NCBI GenBank assembly: GCA_963721445.1
Contig: CAVRIZ010000005.1
Location: 1,860,001 to 1,924,000 of the forward strand
Direction of reading: 5' to 3'
Source of the DNA: DAIOEK01 sp963721445
GTDB taxonomy: Bacteria > Chloroflexota > Anaerolineae > Anaerolineales > Anaerolineaceae
DNA length: 64,000 nt
Position numbers and translations under genes: made by a program. This document shows positions 36,402 through 45,677 of the stretch, piece after piece (within the stretch, counting starts at the first letter, position 1; every line of letters begins with the position of its first letter). The notes below the pieces were generated by a model. That model ran no database searches, was not told the DNA's origin, and worked only from the letters and a program-made list of their open reading frames with translations.

Positions 36402-36953
36402 ATGCCTGAATTGACACCACCCATTTTGATCTTCTTCACCATAGCCGGTCTAACCATCGTTACTGCATTGGGGATGCTGCTCAGCCGCAGTTCTGTTTAC
36501 TCTGCGCTTTTTCTGGTGCTCAATTTTTCCTCGGTTGCATTTTTATATTTTGTACTGGGGGCTCCCTTCATTGCTTTCGCCCAGATCACTGTCTATGCTG
36601 GCGCGATCATGGTTCTGTTCCTGTTCGTGATCATGTTATTGGGGTCGGAAAAAGGGAAACCAGGGGAACCGGTAGGTTTTACCCGGGTTTTTGGTGGTCT
36701 TGTCACATTGGTAGTAATGGCTGAAGCTGCGTTTATGATCTTTGTTAAAAACCCGTCCTCGTTGATGATTGCTACCCCGGAAACTGACACAGCGACCGCC
36801 CAGGCAATTGGGGCAACCCTATTTGAGAATTACTTGCTTCCTTTTGAGGTAACTTCCTTTATTTTGCTTGTAGCGGTAATTGGGGCGATCGTCCTTACAA
36901 AAACTGAGAAGAAAAAGGCGCCAATACCAAGTTCGGAAGGGGAGGTGAAATAG
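36402..36953 (+). CDS. nuoJ: NADH-quinone oxidoreductase subunit J
   Basis: Hydrophobic subunit of 183 residues, five TM segments (about 8-28, 32-50, 55-77, 92-112, 143-164). Signature FAQITVYAGAIMVLFLFVIMLLG (about 55-77) with the pi-bulge helix TM3. The C-terminal tail is lysine-rich. Confidence 0.94.
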   Translation: MPELTPPILIFFTIAGLTIVTALGMLLSRSSVYSALFLVLNFSSVAFLYFVLGAPFIAFAQITVYAGAIMVLFLFVIMLLGSEKGKPGEPVGFTRVFGGLVTLVVMAEAAFMIFVKNPSSLMIATPETDTATAQAIGATLFENYLLPFEVTSFILLVAVIGAIVLTKTEKKKAPIPSSEGEVK

Positions 36954-36954
36954 C

Positions 36955-37257
36955 ATGGTTCCACTTTCGTACTACCTTGCCCTATCCGCGATCATGTTTG
37001 CTCTTGGCGCGTTTGGTGTTGTCAGCAGGCGAAACCCAATCGTGATATTCATGTCTTTGGAGCTGATGTTCAACGCGGCAAATCTGGCTTTTGTCTCTTT
37101 TGCCCGTTTGTATGGATCCCTGAATGGACAGATTTTTGTCTTTTTCGTAATGGTAGTCGCTGCGGCTGAGACCGCTGTTGGGCTGGCTTTGATCGTGGCT
37201 ATCTTTCGCACCAAGCACTCTATTGATGTCGATCAAATGAGCAACCTAAAGGAATAG
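36955..37257 (+). CDS. nuoK: NADH-quinone oxidoreductase subunit K
   Basis: 100-residue Mrp-related proton-path subunit with three TM segments. It has NPIVIFMSLELMFNAANLAFV with the conserved membrane Glu (about residue 36) and VVAAAETAVGLALIVAIFR with a second Glu (about 71). GGGGAGG ribosome site 9 nt upstream. Confidence 0.95.
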   Translation: MVPLSYYLALSAIMFALGAFGVVSRRNPIVIFMSLELMFNAANLAFVSFARLYGSLNGQIFVFFVMVVAAAETAVGLALIVAIFRTKHSIDVDQMSNLKE

Positions 37258-37270
37258 GGGCAAATAATCT

Positions 37271-39253
37271 ATGGAATTATCAAGCCTTCCTTCCGGAACT
37301 TTTTTCCACCTGGTTCCCTGGGTGGTATTCTTTCCGCTGATCGGGTTGATCATTAATCTCCTGGTTGGCCGGCGTCTGAGCGAAAAAGTGTCGGGATTCA
37401 TCGCCAGCCTTGCTTCGGGTGCCTCCTTTGTCGTGGCCTGCCTCCTTCTGGCTTCGCTGCAAAAACATTCAGAAGCAGTTATCATCCGACTGGCGGAATG
37501 GATTCGCATCGGTACATTATCTGTTGATTGGGCGTTCCGAGTGGATACCTTATCTGTAACGATGATGTTGGTGGTCGCGGGGGTCGGCACGCTGATTCAT
37601 GTCTATTCCATCGGCTATATGCATGAAGATGTCAGGTTTCAAGGTGACCCGGCTCGCTATAGTCGCTTCTTCATTTACTTGAATTTGTTTATTGTCATGA
37701 TGATGATATTGGTCAGCGCAGAGAGTTACCTGATGACCTTTGTCGGCTGGGAGGGGGTGGGGTTATGCTCGTATTTGCTGATCGGCTTCTGGTTTGAAAA
37801 AGGGAAAGATGGCATTGGCAATGCCATCGCCGCGAAAAAAGCATTCCTCACCAACCGGATCGGGGATTTCGGCTTCCTGGTTGCGATGTTCATTATTTTC
37901 ATGGTTTTCGGTACATTGAATTTCAGCGATGTGTTCGCTGCTGCCCGAGCCGGCGGAATGTCTGCAGCGCCCTGGTTAATTCTTGCCTTGAATTTATTCC
38001 TGCTTCTGGCAGTGACAGGCAAATCCGCCCAGGTGCCACTATACGTGTGGCTGCCCGACGCAATGGCGGGTCCGACGCCGGTTTCTGCCTTGATCCATGC
38101 AGCAACCATGGTCACCGCAGGCGTGTACCTGGTCGCTCGCTCAGCACCTTTATATGCCCTCGATCCGATCGCGCCGCAGATAGTCGCCGGGGTGGGTGCT
38201 ATTACAGCTATTTTCGCCGCGACCATCGCGGTGGGGCAGAATGATATAAAAAAAGTACTGGCTTATTCCACCATCAGTCAGCTTGGTTTCATGGTTGCTG
38301 CCGTCGGAATGGGCGCGTATGTCGCCGGCTTATTTCACCTGGTGACCCATGCCTTCTTCAAGGCTCTACTTTTCCTTTCTTCTGGCTCGGTGATTCAGGG
38401 TGTGGAATTTGGGCATCATCACGCTCCGCATAATCCTCATGACGAAGAATTTGATCCGCAAGATATGCGTATAATGGGCGGTCTCCGGATCCGGATGAAA
38501 ACCACTTTTTGGGTCTATCTGATCGGAGCCCTGGCACTGGCAGGCATTCCTCCACTTGCTGGATTCTTCTCGAAAGATGAGATATTGGCTTTTGCTCGCG
38601 ACTATAACCCGATAGTTTTAGGCTTGCTCGTTGCGGCGGCATTCTTGACTGCTTTTTACATGGGACGCCAGGTGTGGTTGGTGTTCTTTGGTCACCCTCG
38701 CAGCGAAGCTGCTGCGGGGGCGAAAGAAAGCCCCGCGGTGATGACGGTCCCATTAATTATCCTCGCCGTTCTCTCTATTGTGGGGGGTGCGCTCAACCTG
38801 CCGATGTTTGAAACATTGGCGCATTGGTTGGAGCACACCATTTCTGAGGCAAGGGTCGTCGAATTCTCACCCCTGATAGCTGGCATTTCAGTGGCTGTTG
38901 CACTCGCAGGCATATTCTTCGCCTGGTTCTTCTATGGCTGGAAGCCGCTTCGCTCAGGACAAGCTGATCCTTTGCGCCGAATTTTGGGCCCGCTATTCGT
39001 CGCCTTCGAAAAGAAATGGTGGATCGACGAAATATATGATGTAGTTTTCCTAAAGACCTTCAAAGATACCGCCGAAGTAATGGCGAAACCAGTTGATACA
39101 AGCCTCGTGGACGGTGCAGTAAACGGTGCGGGTAAATTTACCGCCCTCCTTTCCAGAGGATTACGAAAGATGCAAATCGGAATGGTACGAACCTACGCCC
39201 TGTATATGCTCCTGGGTGTGGCAGCTATACTTGGATATTTAATACTGAGATAA
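37271..39253 (+). CDS. nuoL: NADH-quinone oxidoreductase subunit L
   Basis: Antiporter-like proton-pumping subunit with the long lateral helix, 660 residues. Signatures: FVGWEGVGLCSYLLIGFW with the conserved Glu (about 157), GKSAQVPLYVWLPDAMAGPTPVSALIHAATMVTAGVYL (Lys and His residues of the channel), LVTHAFFKALLFLSSGSVI, and IPPLAGFFSKDEIL. The last 120 residues form the lateral helix and final TM segment. Confidence 0.96.
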   Translation: MELSSLPSGTFFHLVPWVVFFPLIGLIINLLVGRRLSEKVSGFIASLASGASFVVACLLLASLQKHSEAVIIRLAEWIRIGTLSVDWAFRVDTLSVTMMLVVAGVGTLIHVYSIGYMHEDVRFQGDPARYSRFFIYLNLFIVMMMILVSAESYLMTFVGWEGVGLCSYLLIGFWFEKGKDGIGNAIAAKKAFLTNRIGDFGFLVAMFIIFMVFGTLNFSDVFAAARAGGMSAAPWLILALNLFLLLAVTGKSAQVPLYVWLPDAMAGPTPVSALIHAATMVTAGVYLVARSAPLYALDPIAPQIVAGVGAITAIFAATIAVGQNDIKKVLAYSTISQLGFMVAAVGMGAYVAGLFHLVTHAFFKALLFLSSGSVIQGVEFGHHHAPHNPHDEEFDPQDMRIMGGLRIRMKTTFWVYLIGALALAGIPPLAGFFSKDEILAFARDYNPIVLGLLVAAAFLTAFYMGRQVWLVFFGHPRSEAAAGAKESPAVMTVPLIILAVLSIVGGALNLPMFETLAHWLEHTISEARVVEFSPLIAGISVAVALAGIFFAWFFYGWKPLRSGQADPLRRILGPLFVAFEKKWWIDEIYDVVFLKTFKDTAEVMAKPVDTSLVDGAVNGAGKFTALLSRGLRKMQIGMVRTYALYMLLGVAAILGYLILR

Positions 39254-39263
39254 GGGACGGGAC

Positions 39264-40751
39264 ATGGACTATCCGATCAACCCACTTACGCTCCTCACAT
39301 TCCTGCCGATGGCAGGTGCACTTTTGATCCTGTTGCTGCCTGAGGAAAGAAAGGAAACCGTTCGTCTCGTAGCTCTGGCTTTCAGCCTGGTGGTCTTTGG
39401 AGTATCTCTCTGGATGCTGAGCATATTCAAGGCATCCAATCCGGATCTCCAGCTTGTTGTCAATCTGCCCTGGTTTGCCATTGGTAAAAATACCATCTCC
39501 TACTCGTTGGGTGTCGATGGGTTGAGTATCTTATTGGTTTTGTTAACTACTTTCCTCACACCCATATCGATCCTGTCAACATGGACTGCCGTCAAGGAAA
39601 AGGTGAAGGGTTTTATGGCATTTTTCCTGCTGCTCGAGACAGGAATGCTCGGTGTTTTTCTGGCACAAGACCTGGTGTTGTTCTATATTTTCTGGGAATT
39701 CACGCTTATCCCCATGTACTTCCTGATCGGGATATGGGGTGGTGAACGACGGATTTACGCTGCGGTCAAGTTCTTCCTCTTCACCATGTTTGGCTCCCTG
39801 TTGATGCTGGCAGCGATCCTCTGGCTGGGGCTGAACCAGGCAACCTTCTCAGTTCCTGATCTCACAGGGGGTGGTGGACTCCCTTATTACACCCAACTCT
39901 GGCTATTCCTGGCTTTCGCGCTGGCTTTTGCGATAAAAGTACCGATGTTTCCCTTACATACCTGGCTTCCGGATGCGCATGTCGAAGCACCGACGGCAGG
40001 TTCGGTCATTCTTGCCGGTGTTCTCTTGAAGATGGGTTCTTATGGTTTCTTGCGATTCAATCTACCCATGTTCCCACAGGTGGCTGTCCAGGCTGCTCCC
40101 TGGATCGCTTTCCTGGCGGTGATTGGCATCATCTATGGTGCACTGGTCGCTTTCGCGCAAAAAGATGTGAAGAAGCTGGTTGCATACTCTTCTGTAAGTC
40201 ACCTGGGTTTTGTGATGCTGGGGCTTTTCGCTTTAAATTCGCAAGGATTACAGGGCGGCATCCTGCAGATGGTCAATCACGGCTTGAGTACTGGTGCGCT
40301 TTTCCTGATCGTTGGAATGATCTACGAACGACGACACACCCGCCAGATGGATGATTTCGGTGGAATCTGGAAAGTTATGCCTGTATTCGGGTCCATCAGC
40401 CTGGTGGTCATGCTTTCTTCGGTGGGGCTGCCTGGATTGAACGGCTTTATCGGTGAGTTCACTATCCTGATGGGTGCATTTACTTCCAAAGCTATTGGGT
40501 TTGGTCTTGTAGCAGTCGTTGCCGCTCTCGGCGTGATCTTTGCCGCGGTATACCTACTGCATATGTTCCAGAAGGTGTTTTTAGGTGATGTAACACGCGA
40601 GGAGAACAAGTCACTTGTCGATTTAAATGTTCGTGAGATCGCGACGCTTGTTCCGCTCTTGATCGTAATATTCTGGATAGGTCTTTATCCGAAGCCATTT
40701 TTCGCTTTGATCTCTCCGGCGGTGGATAAACTGCTGGCAATCCTGCCTTGA
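39264..40751 (+). CDS. nuoM: NADH-quinone oxidoreductase subunit M
   Basis: Second antiporter-like subunit, 495 residues, 14 TM segments expected. FYIFWEFTLIPMYFLIGIWGG (Glu about 143), AFAIKVPMFPLHTWLPDAHVEAPTAGSVILAGVLLKMG and YSSVSHLGFVMLGLF mark it as NuoM. Ends 13 bp before nuoN. Confidence 0.96.
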   Translation: MDYPINPLTLLTFLPMAGALLILLLPEERKETVRLVALAFSLVVFGVSLWMLSIFKASNPDLQLVVNLPWFAIGKNTISYSLGVDGLSILLVLLTTFLTPISILSTWTAVKEKVKGFMAFFLLLETGMLGVFLAQDLVLFYIFWEFTLIPMYFLIGIWGGERRIYAAVKFFLFTMFGSLLMLAAILWLGLNQATFSVPDLTGGGGLPYYTQLWLFLAFALAFAIKVPMFPLHTWLPDAHVEAPTAGSVILAGVLLKMGSYGFLRFNLPMFPQVAVQAAPWIAFLAVIGIIYGALVAFAQKDVKKLVAYSSVSHLGFVMLGLFALNSQGLQGGILQMVNHGLSTGALFLIVGMIYERRHTRQMDDFGGIWKVMPVFGSISLVVMLSSVGLPGLNGFIGEFTILMGAFTSKAIGFGLVAVVAALGVIFAAVYLLHMFQKVFLGDVTREENKSLVDLNVREIATLVPLLIVIFWIGLYPKPFFALISPAVDKLLAILP

Positions 40752-40763
40752 GAAGGGGATGTT

Positions 40764-42212
40764 ATGACTGCAATTGATTTTATTTCCCTGCTGCCACACA
40801 CCGTCCTTCTGGTATGGGCTACCCTGCTTCTCCTGGTGGATCTGGTGATACCCAAAGATCGGAAAGGGATCACGGCAGCACTTGCCGCGCTCGGTCTGGC
40901 AATTTCTCTTGGCATTGTCCTGACCCAAATTGGTCAACAACATCTCATCTTCAATAAGATGGCCGTTGTCGATGGTTTCTCCACATTTCTGAATGTGCTT
41001 TTCCTGGTCAGTGGATTGGCTGCGGTTGCGATCGCCCCCGATTACCTGCGGCGGATGAATATGATGCGGGGCGAATACTTTTGCCTCCTCCTATTTTCCA
41101 TTTCCGGCATGATGCTCATGGCTTCGGCTGCGGACTTGATCATTGTCTTCCTGGCATTGGAACTTCTTTCCATTCCGTTGTACATCCTGGCTGGTTTCGC
41201 AGTTCCCCGCTCCGATTCTGAAGAAGCCGCCATGAAATACTTCCTGCTTGGCACATTCGCATCCGGGTTTATCCTTTACGGCACATCTTTGATTTATGGA
41301 GCCACCGGATTTACAGATTTAAAAAGCATTATTGAGATCACTGTGGCTGGCAAAACTATCCCCGGTTTAATGATCGCAGGAGCCGGGCTTCTGCTAATCG
41401 GTTTTGGTTTTAAAGTGGCAGTTGTTCCTTTTCAGATGTGGACACCAGATGTCTATCAAGGTGCTCCTTCTCCGGTCACCGGATTCATGTCGGTTGGCGC
41501 GAAAGCGGCTGGATTTGCTGCTTTGCTCCGAGTATTTACTCTCTTATTTCCCCATCTTGCAAGCGATATCACACCGATATTAGCCGTCCTTGCTGCGCTG
41601 ACCATGATCGTTGGTAATATCGCGGCGGTAACCCAGGGCAATATCAAACGTATGCTGGCGTACTCCAGCATCGCGCATGCCGGTTATCTGATCATGGCTT
41701 TTGTAGCCTATGATCAAGTAGATGCTGGAAAAAACGGCATCGCAAGTATCCTATTCTACTTGACTACGTATGCGTTTACCTCGCTGGGTGCCTGGGCGGT
41801 GGTTACCATCGTTGAGAAAGCAGAGGGAAAAGGACTTGAAATCTCGGATTATGCGGGCTTGGGGAGAAGATATCCGCTTCTTGCAGCTGCAATGACCGTA
41901 TTCATGCTCTCATTCACAGGCGTTCCTCCACTGCTTGGATTTTGGGGGAAACTATACTTGTTCCGGACTGCGATTGAAGGTGGTTACCTGTGGCTGGCGA
42001 TCATCGGATTGATCGCATCGCTTGCTTCCGCCTGGTATTACCTGCGGGTGGTTGTTGTGATGTATATGCACGATGGTTCCCCTGAAGCCTCCCGTGAATT
42101 TTGGGTGAACTTGATCCCGTTCGCTACGGCTATCGCATTAGTTGTGATTGGATTAATACCCGGGGCACTCTTGAAGGTGGGCACTTGCTGCGATAATAAG
42201 CCTGTAAGATAA
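40764..42212 (+). CDS. nuoN: NADH-quinone oxidoreductase subunit N
   Basis: Third antiporter-like subunit, 482 residues. FLALELLSIPLYILAGF (Glu about 133), GFGFKVAVVPFQMWTPDVYQGAPSPVTGFMSVG (Lys about 217) and YSSIAHAGYLIMAF identify NuoN. It closes the cluster; no strong terminator is visible in the 28 bases after it. Confidence 0.96.
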   Translation: MTAIDFISLLPHTVLLVWATLLLLVDLVIPKDRKGITAALAALGLAISLGIVLTQIGQQHLIFNKMAVVDGFSTFLNVLFLVSGLAAVAIAPDYLRRMNMMRGEYFCLLLFSISGMMLMASAADLIIVFLALELLSIPLYILAGFAVPRSDSEEAAMKYFLLGTFASGFILYGTSLIYGATGFTDLKSIIEITVAGKTIPGLMIAGAGLLLIGFGFKVAVVPFQMWTPDVYQGAPSPVTGFMSVGAKAAGFAALLRVFTLLFPHLASDITPILAVLAALTMIVGNIAAVTQGNIKRMLAYSSIAHAGYLIMAFVAYDQVDAGKNGIASILFYLTTYAFTSLGAWAVVTIVEKAEGKGLEISDYAGLGRRYPLLAAAMTVFMLSFTGVPPLLGFWGKLYLFRTAIEGGYLWLAIIGLIASLASAWYYLRVVVVMYMHDGSPEASREFWVNLIPFATAIALVVIGLIPGALLKVGTCCDNKPVR

Positions 42213-42240
42213 AATTCTGTATTCAGAGAATTAACCAAAG

Positions 42241-42351
42241 ATGGACGATGTATTGCGCATTGTCCTTCTTTTTATTGGCATTATCCTTGCAGGTTCTAAG
42301 GTGATCGATAATCGAATAACGGGAAGACTGGATCACCATTTTGCTTTGTAA
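42241..42351 (+). CDS. Possible 36-residue membrane peptide
   Basis: ATG at 42241 opens 36 codons to a TAA: MDDVLRIVLLFIGIILAGSK, then a polar tail. One TM segment is likely. No ribosome site is seen and no family recognised, so it may be chance. It lies between nuoN and the YfhO-like gene. Confidence 0.2.
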   Translation: MDDVLRIVLLFIGIILAGSKVIDNRITGRLDHHFAL

Positions 42352-42439
42352 ACTGTCCAGTCCAGCTCTCATTCAACCTCCATTCGTCATCCAACTGCCG
42401 GTGGTGCGGTTTGTTGCCTCTGCAAATAATATCGGATGA

Positions 42440-44428
42440 ATGGCGTCAATGAGGATTACTTACTATCCCGATGGGGTGTTTATGAAAAACTATTTCACAC
42501 GGTTTTTTCAGCGAGAAAAAGCGATATTCGCCCAGGGTGGTCGATTTGGATATCTACTGGAATTATTGCCGGTCCTTTTTCTTACTTCGTTTGTAACTGG
42601 CCCCTATCTTGATTTTCGCCCGAACTATTTCCCGGTCGGATATGAATTCAATCTGGTTACTGTATCCCATTACATCTGGAACTTCCTTCCGGAATGTGGG
42701 AGTTGTGTATTGTGGAATGGTCTCTTGAATGGCGGAATGCCTGCTTTCGCAGAGTTACACGGAGCGGTCTTGCATCCCCTTGTGATCATCTCTACTTTAT
42801 TGTGGGGAGTGATCAATGGTTCAAAGATAATTGTTTTTTGCAGTTTACTCGTCAGCGGGATCGCGATCTGGTGGCTGGCAAAGGAATTGGGAGCCAGTCG
42901 GATCTCCAGAATTTGGATCTCCCTATTTGGGGTGATCGGTGGACATGTAGTTGGTAGATTGGAAGCTGGTAATATCGTTCTGGTATTGTCAATTGCGTTT
43001 GCCACATTGATCTTCCCAATGGTTCTGCGCCTTAACCGAGCACCGACCAGGCGAAATATGGCTTACCTGGCAATCCTACTGTCAATGACCTGGCTCTCAG
43101 GGCAGGGCTATATCCAGGTGGGATTGGTCGCTGCCTGGTTTCCTGCTTTTTTATATTTGCTATATGATCGAGCCACCCATCGGCAGGAAAAATGGATCCT
43201 GTTCGGGAAAGCATTGGCACTTTCCGGTTTGATCTGTGCCGTTCTCTTCCTGCCAGCGGCTCATTTTATGAGTGCCATTGATAAATTCACGATGGATGGT
43301 TTTAAAGACCTCCAACCTTTGAAATACATCCCCCTCAATCTGGTGATCAGCGATCGAGAACTTTACCGGCATACGTTTTTGGGGATGGACGGATTTCCGT
43401 ATGAACATCTCCTCTTCATCGGGTGGATCCCGGTCATCTTTGCCGTCATTTCCATATTCTTCATCCAAAAACAGGCGGACAAGAAACCTCACTTTACCCT
43501 GTTTATCTCGATCCTCCTCACCCTCATAATCACAAGTTGGGGATTCTCTTCCTTCTTCAATAATTTCTTTCCTATCCTATCAAAACTTCGCGCGCTCAGT
43601 GTGGCAACCGCTTTGATGGTTCCGCCAATCCTTGCATTGGCAGCCATGGGATTGGACCGGCTGGCTGAATGTGAATGGCCTTTAGTAATATCCAAAAAAG
43701 AAGCCCAAAATACTGCCGGAAATATCCTTTCAACGAAGTGGCTTATCCTTGTCCCTATCCTGGTTATTTCCATAGTGGATCTTAATTCCTTCTCGAAAAA
43801 TTACATTACCTTACGTCATGTGGAAGTGCCAAAAAGTGAAATAAATTTTGTTCAATTGGTAGAGACCCAGTGGGTCAATCCGCCAAATCAGGACTGGTTC
43901 CCCACCCTTCTTAATGAGAAACGGAAGTTGATCCTTACAGACCGTCCCTGGGTATGGAAAGATCGCTACCGGCTGTACGGTTATGTAGATCTGGTGCCCA
44001 ATCCAAATAATGATGAGATCAAGGGTAGAGTATCCAGACAGAAGAATTTTGACGTGGTGATGCGCCCCGAAGAAACCTATGCCAGCATTCAAACGGAAAC
44101 TGGATCAACTGACTGTCGAGCAAATTCGTCTGGTGGAAATATTGATGTTAGCTGCAATAACACATCTCCTGGCACATTGATCGTGAGAGAATACCAGTGG
44201 AGTGGATGGACAGCCTGGAGAGATGGAAAACGCGTCAACCTTCTGGGCGGCGATTGGTTAAGCGTGGAAGCTCCGGCAGGAAATCATGTATATTCCTTCC
44301 GTTTTATACCCTGGGACGTTTACCTTGGCGCGATTATCTCCTTGCTTGGGATTGGACTTGTTATCTATATTTTGATCAAGAAAGAATCCGAATTAAAAGA
44401 TGAGCAGCAGAAAAAACCAATCACTTGA
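42440..44428 (+). CDS. YfhO-like polytopic membrane protein (GT-C fold type)
   Basis: 662 residues, about 11-12 TM segments. The N-terminal extracytoplasmic loop after TM1 (GPYLDFRPNYFPVGYEFN), the TM-rich centre and the C-terminal beta domain ending VREYQWSGWTAWRDGKRVNL, VEAPAGNHVYSFRFIPWDVYLGAIISLLG resemble YfhO, a membrane glycosyltransferase of the GT-C type involved in glycosylating cell-wall polymers. The start could be 42440 or, with a GGGGTG site, 42482 (MKNYF). Stand-alone; substrate unknown. Confidence 0.65.
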   Translation: MASMRITYYPDGVFMKNYFTRFFQREKAIFAQGGRFGYLLELLPVLFLTSFVTGPYLDFRPNYFPVGYEFNLVTVSHYIWNFLPECGSCVLWNGLLNGGMPAFAELHGAVLHPLVIISTLLWGVINGSKIIVFCSLLVSGIAIWWLAKELGASRISRIWISLFGVIGGHVVGRLEAGNIVLVLSIAFATLIFPMVLRLNRAPTRRNMAYLAILLSMTWLSGQGYIQVGLVAAWFPAFLYLLYDRATHRQEKWILFGKALALSGLICAVLFLPAAHFMSAIDKFTMDGFKDLQPLKYIPLNLVISDRELYRHTFLGMDGFPYEHLLFIGWIPVIFAVISIFFIQKQADKKPHFTLFISILLTLIITSWGFSSFFNNFFPILSKLRALSVATALMVPPILALAAMGLDRLAECEWPLVISKKEAQNTAGNILSTKWLILVPILVISIVDLNSFSKNYITLRHVEVPKSEINFVQLVETQWVNPPNQDWFPTLLNEKRKLILTDRPWVWKDRYRLYGYVDLVPNPNNDEIKGRVSRQKNFDVVMRPEETYASIQTETGSTDCRANSSGGNIDVSCNNTSPGTLIVREYQWSGWTAWRDGKRVNLLGGDWLSVEAPAGNHVYSFRFIPWDVYLGAIISLLGIGLVIYILIKKESELKDEQQKKPIT

Positions 44429-44544
44429 TCTATGAGCTGATCATTGATACTACTGATTTCAAGGGAATTCTCTCAAATGATTTCTTCTACCAATGTTAAA
44501 AAGGAATTGTTTGATAGAGATTCATGTCAATTCCGTTGGTCTGT

Positions 44545-44550
44545 TATAAT
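44545..44550 (+). promoter_or_regulatory. -10 box for a leaderless transcript
   Basis: Perfect TATAAT ending 9 nt before the ATG at 44560; no clear -35. It favours 44560 over the longer open start at 44524. Confidence 0.45.
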
Positions 44551-44559
44551 TTTCATCCT

Positions 44560-45018
44560 ATGAATTCCAGGGATGTTGTTGGGGAAAATGGGAAGAGATT
44601 AATCGTCAAACGTCCTACCCGTTTGTTTATAATTGCCCTTCTCTGCTTTCTGCATGGCCTGTCTGGTTTCTATCGGTTTGCCTGGTTGATTGGAAACTGG
44701 AATAACAATTGGGCGTTAATCGGTCCCGCTGTTCTCTGGTTTGAGCTCAACGCCAGTTTTATCTGGGGGCTCGGATCGATCTTGATCAGCACATTTCTTT
44801 GGGCAGGAATCAGGGTTGGCGGAATTGCGACAACCATCTGGTTGGTGTTATTTTCTGCCGGTTTTTGGATCGATCGCGTTATTGTGGCAAGTAATCAAGC
44901 AACCAAGGTGGGTTGGCCGTTCTTCCTCTTGATCAATCTCCTGGTGGGATGGTTCGTAATTTTCAGCGTCATGTCTCCAATCAGTTCCGCTTATTTCCGG
45001 AGGATACAAAATGGGTGA
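44560..45018 (+). CDS. Four-TM membrane protein of unknown function
   Basis: 152 residues from the start chosen at MNSRDVV, which sits just after a TATAAT box. Four hydrophobic segments (about 22-42, 58-76, 80-103, 125-145), with RFAWLIGNWNNNWALIGP in the first loop and a basic C-terminus. Not recognised. Its end overlaps the start of the CYTH gene by 8 bp, so the two are cotranscribed and may work together. Confidence 0.6.
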   Translation: MNSRDVVGENGKRLIVKRPTRLFIIALLCFLHGLSGFYRFAWLIGNWNNNWALIGPAVLWFELNASFIWGLGSILISTFLWAGIRVGGIATTIWLVLFSAGFWIDRVIVASNQATKVGWPFFLLINLLVGWFVIFSVMSPISSAYFRRIQNG

Positions 45019-45628
45019 CCAGGAAAGAGAAATCAAGTTTTACATATCCAATCCGGAAATGTTTCTGGAAAAGATAAAAAGCACGGATGGGATATTGACT
45101 TATCCCCGGGTTGCAGAATGGAATCTTCGGTTCGATACACCCAAAAAGACATTATCCAATGCTGGGCAGGCATTACGGTTGCGTAAGGATGAACGTATTC
45201 GCCTGACCTACAAGGGTCCGGCTGATTTAAGTCAACAGATCACCTCTCGCACTGAATTGGAAGTGGAGGTAAGTGATTTTGACACCACCCGCCGGATCAT
45301 GGAAGCACTTGGCTACGAAGTGATGATGATCTATGAGAAATATCGCACCACCTGGGATTTGGATGGTACCGAGGTGGTCCTGGATGAATTGCCAATTGGT
45401 GTTTTTTGCGAGATTGAGGGGGAGAATCTGGATCAAATTTTAGCTGTCGTGAACAAGTTTGAATTAAATTGGGAGCGCCGGTTAACCGATAGTTATCTAA
45501 GCATCTTTGCACAATTAAAAAATGCGCTTGGATGGCCGCCTGTCAATCTGACGTATCGAGACATGAAGGATTTACCTGTAAACGCGCATGATCTGGCGTG
45601 GATCAATATCCACCCGGCGGATGAATAA
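45011..45628 (+). CDS. CYTH-domain protein (class IV adenylate cyclase / thiamine triphosphatase-like)
   Basis: 205 residues forming a CYTH triphosphate tunnel. The hallmark ExExK appears as EREIKF (about 5-10), followed by LRFDTPKKTLSNAGQALRLRKDERIRLTYKG, EVEV and VVLDELPIGVFCEIEGE, all alternating charged residues that line the tunnel in this family. Known members hydrolyse triphosphates or make cAMP; which applies here cannot be read. GGAGG ribosome site lies inside the preceding gene. Confidence 0.85.
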   Translation: MGDQEREIKFYISNPEMFLEKIKSTDGILTYPRVAEWNLRFDTPKKTLSNAGQALRLRKDERIRLTYKGPADLSQQITSRTELEVEVSDFDTTRRIMEALGYEVMMIYEKYRTTWDLDGTEVVLDELPIGVFCEIEGENLDQILAVVNKFELNWERRLTDSYLSIFAQLKNALGWPPVNLTYRDMKDLPVNAHDLAWINIHPADE

Positions 45629-45677
45629 ACATATTCTTATTGTAATATATTGGAAATGAATTCTTATGCGGGAGTCC

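Noticed and set aside
37726..38226. 166-residue minus-strand frame within nuoL, and similar frames at 29794-30384 (nuoD) and 3514-3864
   Set aside because: Shadows of coding strands or of the hicB region; no motifs, composition reflects complement of hydrophobic codons.
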